64,000 nt of DNA from Streptomyces pseudovenezuelae. GTDB taxonomy: Bacteria; Actinomycetota; Actinomycetes; Streptomycetales; Streptomycetaceae. Of the stretch, positions 26,701-34,075 are shown piece by piece (position 1 is the stretch's first letter; every line of letters begins with the position of its first letter). Location of the stretch: contig NZ_JARXVH010000002.1 in NCBI RefSeq assembly GCF_029892565.1, forward strand, positions 536,501 to 600,500. The letters are read 5' to 3'. The notes under the pieces are model-generated. The model had not been told where the DNA came from. It saw only the letters and a program-made list of their open reading frames with translations, and did no database searches. A program made the translations under genes and the position numbers.

Positions 26701-28145
26701 CGCAGGCCGGTGACGCGGGAACGGGACCGGTCGTGATCGATCGCGATGCGGTAGCCGCCGGAGTGCGCCACGGCGCCGGGGATGTCGCCCTGTGCGTACT
26801 CGATGGTGACGCGGTTTCCGTTGCGGTCCTGGATGTACTGCAGGGGCAGGTCGACGGCCGTGTCACCGGCCGCGGTGACCGGGCTGTGGAAGACGTGGAC
26901 CAGGCCGGTGTCGGGGTCGGTGACTCGGACCGCGCCGTCGACCTCGTCGTCCCATGACAGGGCCAGGCATGAGCCCGGGGTCAGCGGACGGACCGATGTA
27001 GTGGCCTGCGGGTCCAGTGGCGGGAAGCAGAGGCGGGCGCCGTCCGCGGTGGCGTAGACGAAGCCCTCGTCGTCGGCCTGGACGCGCTGGTCGAGCGTGG
27101 AGGCCCAACTGGGGCCGAACCAGCCGCCGAAGCGGTAGGACGAGACGTGGGTGCGCTCCAGGATCAGTGGCAGCACGCCGGGCAACTCGACATCGACCCG
27201 CGGCAGGGCCATGTCGCCGGTGGCCACGTCTATCGGGTCCCGCACAAACGTCTTGACCACGTTGCGGATCGAGGCGGGCAGTTTGTCGAAACCCGGGTTG
27301 AGCCTGAGGCGTTCGAAGGCGGCGCAGTCCAGGCCCATGCTCTTGCTGAGCCTGGCCAGAGCCGCCGGCCCCAACGCCTTGAGGCCTTTGCCGAGTGCCT
27401 TGCCCAGCATGCCGAAACCGACACCCATCAACGCGCCCTCGGTGAGCAGGCCCGCCAGCTTCTCCGGGTCCTTGAACGCGCCCGGGTCCTCCAGCAGCGT
27501 CTGGAACGCGGTGAACTCCATGCCGCCCTTGGCCATCCTGGCCACCTCGGCGACCCCGCGGATCTCCTTGAGCGCCTTCAGCGCCCGTTCCACCCCCCGG
27601 ATGACCTCCATGATCCCGCGGACCACGGAGCCCAGCGCGGTGCCCTCCTCCTCGATCCGGCCGATCAGCGCGACGACCTTCAGCGCGCGCTCGCCCGCTA
27701 TCAGCGTCGAGGCCACCTCGGAGGCGCCGGCGGTGAGGATGGACAGCGCAAGTCCGGCGATCTCGAACTCGACGATCTCCGCCAGCATCACGCCGATCTC
27801 GGACAGCAACTCATGTGCCTTGTCCGCGAAGTCGTCCAGCGCCTTCGCACCCTCCCGCAGCGAGTGCGCCATCTCCGTGGCCTGCTTGCGAGCGGCCTTG
27901 GCCCGCTTGTTGTAGGCCTTGGCCGCCTTGCCCTCCCACTCCACGTCCGCCAGCGCCTTGCGCGATGCCTCCGCCGCGTCGTCCAGACCGGTGGCCAGGC
28001 GCCGCCACTTCTTCGCGATCTCGCGTACGCCGTCCGGGTCCACCGCCGGGTCGGTGATGCCGAGGAACTCCAGACCGCTGGCGACGGAGTCGCCGAACAT
28101 GTGGTTGAACTTGTTGATGTAGTGGAACGGGTTGAGGTCGACCAT
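23709..28145 (-). CDS. RHS-repeat polymorphic toxin with nuclease-like C-terminus
   Basis: The 1478-residue protein has a helical N-terminal region (about 1-240) with a WXG100-like segment (ALADVEWEGKAAKAYNKRAK), a DUF6531-type entry (DPIDVATGDM near residue 300), and dozens of YD/RHS repeats (about 430-1290). It ends with the RHS core YYAPDAGRYISPDPLGLEAG and a DPLGL cut motif near 1330. The last ~140 residues carry NPDHVWELQLGG, TNLHILDAFTNQRIGNQI, an HNH-like His-rich motif suggesting a nuclease (inference). The N-terminus suggests type VII-like export. Immunity overlaps downstream; a small helical protein precedes it by ten bases. Confidence 0.88.
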   Translation of the reverse strand: MVDLNPFHYINKFNHMFGDSVASGLEFLGITDPAVDPDGVREIAKKWRRLATGLDDAAEASRKALADVEWEGKAAKAYNKRAKAARKQATEMAHSLREGAKALDDFADKAHELLSEIGVMLAEIVEFEIAGLALSILTAGASEVASTLIAGERALKVVALIGRIEEEGTALGSVVRGIMEVIRGVERALKALKEIRGVAEVARMAKGGMEFTAFQTLLEDPGAFKDPEKLAGLLTEGALMGVGFGMLGKALGKGLKALGPAALARLSKSMGLDCAAFERLRLNPGFDKLPASIRNVVKTFVRDPIDVATGDMALPRVDVELPGVLPLILERTHVSSYRFGGWFGPSWASTLDQRVQADDEGFVYATADGARLCFPPLDPQATTSVRPLTPGSCLALSWDDEVDGAVRVTDPDTGLVHVFHSPVTAAGDTAVDLPLQYIQDRNGNRVTIEYAQGDIPGAVAHSGGYRIAIDHDRSRSRVTGLRLLDPARPDRPGTTLLTFAYDEQGHLTEERNSSGLPTRYTYDAAGRITSWTDRNDTTYWYTYDERGRVVATGGTGDALASTLTYDDSTRTTRVTDSLGQTRVYDHNEALRLTRETDPLGNVTEYQWDTEHRLTASTDALGHTTRYSYDEAGNVTSVVLPDGSTGTSEYNDLRLPVRVTEPNGAAWVHEYDRHGRPLATRDPMGGETRYRYNESGHLVEITDALGNSRRITNDKAGLPLRITDALGHTTRIVRDTFGRVVEAVAPLERSVRLAWTTEGRPTLREQADGTRETWSWDAEGNLLSHTDGNGTATSYSRTHFGLAGTRTDPGGATYTFAYDTELRLTEVTNPAGLAWRYTYDAAGRLVTETDFNGRTLTYDHDRAGQLVTRTNGLGEAIHYTRDPRGHVTQQRSTDDVTTFAYDPSGHLVRTANADAEITFERDPMGRTVSEDVSGDVTRYSYDELGRCVRRVTPVGHTSVWSYNAQGLPTALATDAGDLAFAYDAAGRETSRSLGEGLTLTQAWDATDRLTAQNVTQLAAGTEHLVHSRTYAYRPDGYVTEINDLLSGTRRFELDPAGRVTSAHADNWREHYTYDSTGRLTQAVLPDDPAPQGHEYSGNQLRTSGRTTLHYDAEGRVVRMSRKLLDGRRRIWTYEWNPENRLTHATTPQGQTWRYRYDPLGRRTAKQRLSEDGSVVEETRFSWDGSRVAEQTGPDGGVTTWDYAPDSHRPLAQSDRTTSQAEPSARGGSPRFHAVLTDPVGTPTELIGPDGNIAWSGRATLWGTSVVTSAVPPRSADCPLRFPGQYHDAETGLNYNCQRYYAPDAGRYISPDPLGLEAGPDNYGYVPNPLAFLDPLGLQCTEGGPVEVTVQWLEGMPKQQFRMKADALLKLSDAGVLFKAPNPVARDTSITNNYKRDLIRRVYDQFGKTNREFADTLRSRILQRMNPDHVWELQLGGPDAATNLHILDAFTNQRIGNQIWNQIRKLPDHTPLKIRIEGPE

Positions 28146-28155
28146 GCCCCGCGCC

Positions 28156-28467
28156 TCAGCCCTTCTTGGCCTGTGCCTCGGCCGCGATCAGCACGTCCAG
28201 CAGGTCGAAGGCGTCGGAGACCTCGACGATCAGTTCGGCCTCCGCCTGCCACTCCTGGTCCAGGTCCTTGGCCAGCTTGGCCAGGGTGGTCATCCCTTCG
28301 CGTATCTCGTCCGTCGCGCTGAGCAGCGAGCCGAGCGCGCCCAGCGCCGACAGGTCATCGGACTGCGCCTTGAACTCCTGCAACGGCTTCGCGGTGTGAT
28401 GCCCCACCGCCCGCAGCCCGGACGCCGCCTTGTGCATGGACGTCGCCTGCTTCTTCAGGTCCGACAT
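28156..28467 (-). CDS. Small helical protein preceding RHS toxin (WXG100/ESX-like partner)
   Basis: The 103-residue, fully helical protein (MSDLKKQATSMHKAASGLRA, LLSATDEIREGMTTLAKLAK) has the size and composition of ESX-like secretion partners but lacks a clear WXG. GGTGGGG precedes the ATG at 28467. Only ten bases separate it from the toxin gene, so it is probably a chaperone or co-secreted partner for the toxin's N-terminal domain (inference). Confidence 0.65.
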   Translation of the reverse strand: MSDLKKQATSMHKAASGLRAVGHHTAKPLQEFKAQSDDLSALGALGSLLSATDEIREGMTTLAKLAKDLDQEWQAEAELIVEVSDAFDLLDVLIAAEAQAKKG

Positions 28468-28696
28468 GTCGCCCCACCCCCGGTACTTCACTCTGTGCAC
28501 ATGCCAACCCCAGGACACTATTGAGACCGGTTAAGTACGAGGTATGGCAGCCGTCAAGCAGGAGTAAAGATCGCCATGCGGGCTTGTGTTGATCCACGTG
28601 TGCGTCGCGGTCACCTGGACTTCTACCGCGCCGCCGTGGATTCGGATCTCAGTGGAAGGGGTCCGGCCGGAAACCCGGGGCGGTAGCGTGCCGATC

Positions 28697-29140
28697 ATGG
28701 CGGACTGGAGTATTCGGCCGGCGCAGGCGTCGGACGTCGAGGAAGTGGCCGAGCTGCGTGCCGTCGTGATGCGGGCGGATCTGGAACGGCTCGGACGCTA
28801 CGACGAGCAGCGGGTACGGCAGCGACTCCGAGACGGCTTCGACCCGACACACACCTGGACGATCGAGGTGGCCGGCGCCTTCGCCGGCTGCGTGGCCCTG
28901 CGACCGGCCGAGGACGCCCACTGGCTGGAGCACTTCTACCTGGCCCTGCATCTCCAGGGCAGCGGCATCGGTTCGGGAGTGCTGAGCGTCCTGCTGGAGC
29001 GGTGCGACCGCGACGGTGTCCTGGTCCGACTGAACGTCCTGCAGGGCAGTCCGGCACGGCGGTTGTACGAGCGCCACGGGTTCACCGTCGAGACCGAGGA
29101 CCCGGTGGACGTGTTCATGGTGCGCAAGCCGCCGGGGTGA
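28697..29140 (+). CDS. GNAT-family N-acetyltransferase
   Basis: The 147-residue protein follows the GNAT fold: SIRPAQASDVEEVAELRAVV, LEHFYLALHLQGSGIGSGVL (acetyl-CoA loop QGSGIG), and LYERHGFTVE near the C-terminus. It transfers an acetyl group from acetyl-CoA to an amine; the acceptor cannot be inferred. The HAD gene follows 20 bases later. Confidence 0.88.
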   Translation: MADWSIRPAQASDVEEVAELRAVVMRADLERLGRYDEQRVRQRLRDGFDPTHTWTIEVAGAFAGCVALRPAEDAHWLEHFYLALHLQGSGIGSGVLSVLLERCDRDGVLVRLNVLQGSPARRLYERHGFTVETEDPVDVFMVRKPPG

Positions 29141-29160
29141 GGAGTCGCTACCGTGTGGCC

Positions 29161-29671
29161 ATGACCGACCGCGCGGAGCGCCCGCTGCTCTTCCTGGACG
29201 TCGACGGAACGCTCCTGCCCTATGACGGAGTACGACTTCCGTCGACCCCCGAGGGATGGCAGGCCTGGCAGCGCACGTCGAATCCTCACCTGGTCAAGAT
29301 CGACCTTGCCCACGGTCCGCGTCTGCTGGCGTTGCCCTGCGTACTGACATGGGCCACCGCATGGATGGACGACGCCAATGAAGTGATCGGTCCGCTGCTC
29401 GGGCTGCCGGAGCTTCCGGTGGCCGGTCTGCCAAAGGCGCCTGAGGAGAACGAGGCCGGCGTTCCGCACTGGAAGACGCGAGCCCTTGTTCCGAGCCGCG
29501 GCAGGACGCCCGTTCGTCTGGGTCGACGACGAGATCACCGATCTCGACCGGGCGTGGGTGTCGACGCACCATCGGGGGCACGCCCTCCTCCACCGCGTCG
29601 ATTCCACCGTCGGCCTCACCGACACGGACTTGGCGGCCGTCGATGGTTGGCTGCGTGACCTGCGTACGTAG
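29161..29671 (+). pseudogene. HAD-like hydrolase with a single-base frameshift
   Basis: The start is clear (FLDVDGTLLPYDGV, with the nucleophile Asp). Frame 1 runs through KTRALV to about 29487. The continuation (FRAAAGRPFVWVDDEITDLD and on to WLRDLRT, stop 29671) lies in the next frame. An extra T in GCCCTTGTTCCG explains it: removing one T gives one 169-residue HAD-like protein with the second acidic motif WVDDE. It is either a recent inactivation or a sequencing error. Confidence 0.75.
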
Positions 29672-29698
29672 GAGATCGGATCGACCGGGCTCGCCACG

Positions 29699-30070
29699 TC
29701 ATTCCGCGTCGCGCGGCGGCAGTCGCCGTGTGATCCGGTCGAACAGTTCCTTCAGCGGCTCGCCGACGTCCCGGCCGAACTCGGTCAGCCCGTAGGTGAC
29801 TTGGGGCGGCGTCGTCGGCTCGACCTCCCGCCAGATCAGGCCGTCCTGGACCAGTGCGCGCAGGGTCTGGGCGAGCATCTTCTCGCTGATGCCCTGGATG
29901 CTCTCGCGCAGCTCGTAGAACCTGAGGCTGTTGCTCCGCAAGGAGATCAACACCCAGATGCCCCACCTGCTGGTCACGTGGTCGACCACATCGCGTGCGA
30001 GGCAGTCCGTGTGAAACACCTCATACCGCTCGGCCGTCTCGGCCCGTCTGTGCTGCACGCCTTCCGTCAC
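29699..30070 (-). CDS. HxlR-family regulator
   Basis: The 123-residue winged-helix protein has the HxlR signature CLARDVVDHVTSRWGIWVLI, RFYELRESIQGISEKMLAQTL and VTYGLTEFG. A Cys near residue 23 is at the position used for thiol sensing in some members. It is divergent from the NmrA-like gene at 30162, the usual arrangement in which HxlR controls an oxidoreductase. The 91-base gap is AT-richer and contains related TACTCC/TTACT motifs. Confidence 0.9.
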   Translation of the reverse strand: MTEGVQHRRAETAERYEVFHTDCLARDVVDHVTSRWGIWVLISLRSNSLRFYELRESIQGISEKMLAQTLRALVQDGLIWREVEPTTPPQVTYGLTEFGRDVGEPLKELFDRITRRLPPRDAE

Positions 30071-30161
30071 GTGAGGAGCTTACTCCGAGGTATGCCCTTA
30101 CTGAAAGTTAGCCCTACTCCTAGCGTGCAGGCCACAGCAAACAGGCGACAAGGAGCTGAAC

Positions 30162-31001
30162 ATGATCGTGGTGACCGGAGCTACCGGGAATATCGGCAGG
30201 CCGTTGACGCTCGCCTTGGCCGAGGCGGGCCGGCAGGTGACGGCGGTGTCACGGCACACGGCGGCGGTGCCGGACGGCGTCCGCCACCTGGTTGCCGACC
30301 TGGCGGAGCCGGCCGGCCTTGAGCCCGCGCTGGCCGGAGCGAAAGCGCTGTTCCTGCTGCTCTCCGGCGACCTGCACGCCGCCGGAGCCAGCCCGGCCGA
30401 CATCATCGGCGCGGCCGACGCCGCAGGGGTCCGCCGGGTCGTCCTGCTCTCCACACAAGGCGTGGCGACCAGGCCCTTCGGCGAGACGCGGATCGCGATG
30501 CGCGCGCTGGAGGACGTGCTGCGGGAGTCCGGCCTGGAGTGGGCCGTCCTGCGGCCGGGCGGCTTCGCCTCCAACGCCCTGTGGTGGGCCGAATCCATCC
30601 GCGAGCGAGGGATCGTAGCCGCACCCTTCGGTGACATCGGGGTGCCGATCATCGACCCGGCGGACATCGCCGAGGTCGCGGCGGCCTGTCTGCTGGACGG
30701 CCAACACACCGGCTCCGTGTACGAGTTGACCGGTCCGGAGGTGATCACGCCACGCGGGCAGGCGGAGGCCATCGCCGCCGCGCTGGGCTCGCCGGTACGG
30801 TTCCACGACCTCACCCGCGACGAGGCCAAGGCCGCCATGTCCCAGAGCATGCCGGCGGAACTCGCCGAGGACACCCTGACCATCCTCGGTTCCCCGAGCC
30901 CGGCCGAGCTGCGCATCAGCCCGGACGTCGAGCGGGTACTCGGCCGCGCCCCTCGCCCGTTCGCCGACTGGGCCGCCCGCAATATCGCAGCGTTCCGCTG
31001 A
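30162..31001 (+). CDS. NmrA-like NAD(P)-binding protein
   Basis: The 279-residue atypical short-chain reductase starts with the Rossmann motif GATGNIG and continues VRHLVADLAEP and VVLLSTQGV. The Tyr-x3-Lys of classical SDR enzymes is not evident. Such proteins act as quinone reductases (QorB type) or as redox-sensing NAD(P)-binding regulators. AAGGAG precedes the ATG. Control by the divergent HxlR protein is likely. Confidence 0.88.
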   Translation: MIVVTGATGNIGRPLTLALAEAGRQVTAVSRHTAAVPDGVRHLVADLAEPAGLEPALAGAKALFLLLSGDLHAAGASPADIIGAADAAGVRRVVLLSTQGVATRPFGETRIAMRALEDVLRESGLEWAVLRPGGFASNALWWAESIRERGIVAAPFGDIGVPIIDPADIAEVAAACLLDGQHTGSVYELTGPEVITPRGQAEAIAAALGSPVRFHDLTRDEAKAAMSQSMPAELAEDTLTILGSPSPAELRISPDVERVLGRAPRPFADWAARNIAAFR

Positions 31002-31189
31002 GACCGGCCGGCGCCGCGGGAACTTCTCCGCTCGCTCGGTGATCCACTGCTGACGACCGCCGGCACGGGTACTCCGGTGATCACAGGGAGACAGAAAACT
31101 TGGACGGCGATGTCGAGAACCCCTGCCCGGCTCCGTCCCCGCAGTGAACGCGTCCACAATGGGTGGCACCAGTACGGAGGAGAACCACG

Positions 31190-31609
31190 ATGGCCAAGTA
31201 CCTGCTGCTGAAGCACTACCGAGGTGCCCCGGCATCGGTCAACGACGTGCCCATGGACCAGTGGACGCCCGAGGAGATCTCGGCGCACGTGCAGTACATG
31301 AGCGACTTCGCGGCCCGGCTGGAGAAGGGCGGCGAGTTGGTCGACAGCCAGGCGCTGGCTCCGGAGGGCACGTTCGTCCAGTACGGCGGCGAGGGGCGTC
31401 CGCCGGTCACCGACGGGCCGTTCGCGGAGACCAAGGACCTCATCGCCGGCTGGATGATCATCGACGTGGACAGCTACGAGCGTGCCGTCGAGCTGGCGGG
31501 GGAACTGTCGGCCGCCCCCGGCGCGGGTGGCCGGCCGATCCACGAGTGGTTGGAGCTGCGTCCGCTCTACGACGCGCAGCCCACGCTCACGGATTGCCCC
31601 TGGAAGTGA
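31190..31609 (+). CDS. DGPF (YciI-like) domain protein
   Basis: The 139-residue protein contains the family signature DGPFAETKDLIAGW in a YciI-like ferredoxin fold. GGAGG precedes the ATG. DGPF proteins are the conserved partners of ECF42 sigma factors, and the sigma gene starts inside this gene's stop codon (GTGA), so the two are translationally coupled. Their exact role in sigma activation is not settled. Confidence 0.9.
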   Translation: MAKYLLLKHYRGAPASVNDVPMDQWTPEEISAHVQYMSDFAARLEKGGELVDSQALAPEGTFVQYGGEGRPPVTDGPFAETKDLIAGWMIIDVDSYERAVELAGELSAAPGAGGRPIHEWLELRPLYDAQPTLTDCPWK

Positions 31610-32751
31610 ACGAGAGCCTGCTGCGGAGCCTCACGCCGGGTGTGCTCGGCGTCCTCGTCCGCCGCGGAGCCGACTTCGTCGCGGCCGAGGACGCCGTGCA
31701 GGACGCGCTCATCGAGGCGGTCCGCGTGTGGCCCGCCGACCCGCCGCGCGATGCGAAGGGCTGGCTGGTCACCGTCGCCTGGCGCAAGTTCCTCGACGCG
31801 ACCCGGGCGGACACCGCCCGCCGCCGGCGTGAGGGCCTCGTCGAGGAGGAACCGGAGCCCGGGCCCGCACCGGCGACGGACGACACGCTCCAGCTGTACT
31901 TCCTGTGCGCTCACCCGTCGCTGACCCCGTCGTCGGCGGTCGCGCTCACGCTGCGCGCCGTCGGCGGGCTCACCACCCGGCAGATCGCCCAGGCCTACCT
32001 GGTGCCGGAGGCGACGATGGCCCAGCGCATCAGCCGGGCCAAACGCACCGTCTCCCTCGTGCGCTTCGACCAGCCCGGCGACGTCGCGACCGTGCTGCGC
32101 GTCCTCTACCTGGTCTTCAACGAGGGCTACTCCGGCGACGTCGACCTCGCCGCCGAGGCCATCCGGCTCACCCGGCAACTCGCCGCCTCGATCGACCACC
32201 CCGAGGTGGCGGGACTGCTCGCCCTCATGCTGCTCCATCACGCCCGGCGTACGGCTCGTACCGCGCCGGACGGCAGCCTCGTACCGCTCGCCGAGCAGGA
32301 CCGCGGCCGGTGGGACACCTCGGCGATCGCCGAGGGCGTCGCGATCCTCCAAGTCGCCCTCGCCCGCGACCGGTTGGGCGAGTTCCAGGCGCAGGCCGCG
32401 ATCGCGGCACTCCACGCCGACGCGCCCACCGCCGAGGAGACCGACTGGGTGCAGATCGTCGAGTGGTACGACGAACTCGCGGGCCTGACCGACAACCCGG
32501 TCGTCCGGCTCAACCGCGCGGTCGCCGTCGGCGAGGCCGACGGCCCGCGCGCCGGCCTGGCAGCCCTCACGGCACTGGACGACTCACTGCCCCGCCACAC
32601 CGCGGTGGCGGCCCACCTCCATGAACGCGACGGCGACCTGGAGTTGGCGGCGCGGCTGTACGCCGAGGCGGCCCACAAGGCACCCAACCTCGCCGAACGC
32701 GCCCACCTGACGCGCCAGGCCGCCCGGCTCAACACCCGACGCAGTCACTGA
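31606..32751 (+). CDS. ECF42-type RNA polymerase sigma factor
   Basis: The 381-residue sigma factor has region 2 (ADFVAAEDAVQDALIEAVRVW) and region 4 (LTTRQIAQAYLVPEATMAQR), then a long helical C-terminal extension with TPR-like repeats (VRLNRAVAVGEADGPRAG, DGDLELAARLYAEAA). Such a length and the adjacent DGPF gene identify the ECF42 group, where the extension is needed for activity and no anti-sigma factor is linked. The PobA-like hydroxylase downstream may or may not be a target. Confidence 0.9.
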   Translation: MNESLLRSLTPGVLGVLVRRGADFVAAEDAVQDALIEAVRVWPADPPRDAKGWLVTVAWRKFLDATRADTARRRREGLVEEEPEPGPAPATDDTLQLYFLCAHPSLTPSSAVALTLRAVGGLTTRQIAQAYLVPEATMAQRISRAKRTVSLVRFDQPGDVATVLRVLYLVFNEGYSGDVDLAAEAIRLTRQLAASIDHPEVAGLLALMLLHHARRTARTAPDGSLVPLAEQDRGRWDTSAIAEGVAILQVALARDRLGEFQAQAAIAALHADAPTAEETDWVQIVEWYDELAGLTDNPVVRLNRAVAVGEADGPRAGLAALTALDDSLPRHTAVAAHLHERDGDLELAARLYAEAAHKAPNLAERAHLTRQAARLNTRRSH

Positions 32752-32842
32752 CGGGGCGTTCCGGGACTCGCCGCCGCCCGCACAGATGGCCTTCACCCTG
32801 CTCCGCGTGGAATGCCGCTACCCTGCCACAGGGGGTGGTCAA

Positions 32843-34048
32843 GTGGCCGAAACGGCAGGGGAGTTGGGTGAGGCGTCGGAGTCCACGACCGTCGTGGTGA
32901 TCGGCGCGGGACCGGCCGGGCTGACGGTCGGCAACCTGTTGCGGCGCAGCGGTGTCGACTGTGTCGTCCTGGAGCGTCAGACCCGCGATCACGTGGCGCA
33001 ACGCCAGCGTGCCGGGATCGTCGAGACCCGTGCGGTGCGGATGTTCGACGCCTGGGGGCTGGCCGACCGGGTCCTCGGCGGCGTCCCGTCCGAAGGGATC
33101 CTGGAATTCCGGGTGGACGGCGAGAGCCACCTCGTCTCCGACGGTGACGGGTCCGAAGGCCTTGGCGCTCGCATCTGCCCGCAACAGGTCCTGGTCCAGA
33201 AGCTCACGGACACGTTCCTCGCTGACGGTGGCGACCTGCGCTTCGAGGCCGCCGACATCTCCCTCAACGACCTGACCGGCGAGCGCCCGACCGTCCGGTA
33301 CCGCACCGCCGACGGCGGCCTCCGGAGCATCAGTTGCGCCTTCGTCGCCGGTTGCGACGGGGATCACGGCATCAGCCGTACCGCCGTACCCGACGGCGTC
33401 CTCACCGCGCACGCCTTCGACCACGACATCGGCTGGCTCACCGTTCTCGCCGACGCGCCGCCACCGACGTATCCGCTGCTGGCCATCAGCGAGCAGGGCT
33501 TCGCCGCGCACTTCCCCCGAGGCCCGTACACCAGTCGCTACTACCTTCAGTGCCCGCCCGACGACGATCCCGAGGCCTGGTCCGACGAGCGTGTCTGGGA
33601 CGCCCTGCGTACCCGGCTCGGCGACCCCGTCCTCGGCTCCGGGCCGATCACCGACCGGGAGATCTTCCGGCTCCGCAGCCTGGTCCACGACCCGATGCAG
33701 TACGGCCGTCTCTTCCTCGTCGGCGACGCGGCGCACATCGTCTCCCCGATGGGCGGCAAGGGTATGAACCTCGCTCTTTACGACGCCGATGTCTTCGCGC
33801 GAGCGGTGGCGGACTTCGTTCGGGACGGCGACGAAAGCGCCCTGCGCGGCTACTCGGAGCGGTGTCTGCGCCGGGTCTGGAACGACCAGGAGTTCTCCCA
33901 CTGGCTGACCCGGACCGTCCATGACGCCGGGGACGACAGCCGCTGCGGACCCTTCGAGCGCAATCTGGCCCGTGCTCGGCTCGACCGTCTCTTCACCTCT
34001 CCGGCCGCCGCCCGGTCCTTCGCCGAACTGATGACGGGAATGGACTGA
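32843..34048 (+). CDS. FAD-dependent aromatic hydroxylase (4-hydroxybenzoate 3-monooxygenase-like)
   Basis: The 401-residue class A flavoprotein has the FAD motif VVIGAGPAGLTVGNLL, the middle DG motif AGCDGDHG, and the FAD-binding GDAAHIVSPMGGKGMNLAL. QRQRAGIVETRAVRMFDAWG resembles the PobA substrate-side segment. It should hydroxylate a phenolic acid using NAD(P)H and oxygen. AGGGGGTGG precedes the GTG at 32843. It stands alone between the sigma factor and the convergent kinase gene; no other protocatechuate gene is adjacent, so the natural substrate is uncertain. Confidence 0.85.
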   Translation: MAETAGELGEASESTTVVVIGAGPAGLTVGNLLRRSGVDCVVLERQTRDHVAQRQRAGIVETRAVRMFDAWGLADRVLGGVPSEGILEFRVDGESHLVSDGDGSEGLGARICPQQVLVQKLTDTFLADGGDLRFEAADISLNDLTGERPTVRYRTADGGLRSISCAFVAGCDGDHGISRTAVPDGVLTAHAFDHDIGWLTVLADAPPPTYPLLAISEQGFAAHFPRGPYTSRYYLQCPPDDDPEAWSDERVWDALRTRLGDPVLGSGPITDREIFRLRSLVHDPMQYGRLFLVGDAAHIVSPMGGKGMNLALYDADVFARAVADFVRDGDESALRGYSERCLRRVWNDQEFSHWLTRTVHDAGDDSRCGPFERNLARARLDRLFTSPAAARSFAELMTGMD

Positions 34049-34075
34049 GCGGCGGGCGCCAGGGGTTCGGTGGTG

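Noticed and set aside
30071..30161. A dyad operator in the HxlR/NmrA gap
   Set aside because: TACTCC and TTACT motifs recur, but I could not define two arms with convincing symmetry, so no site was listed.
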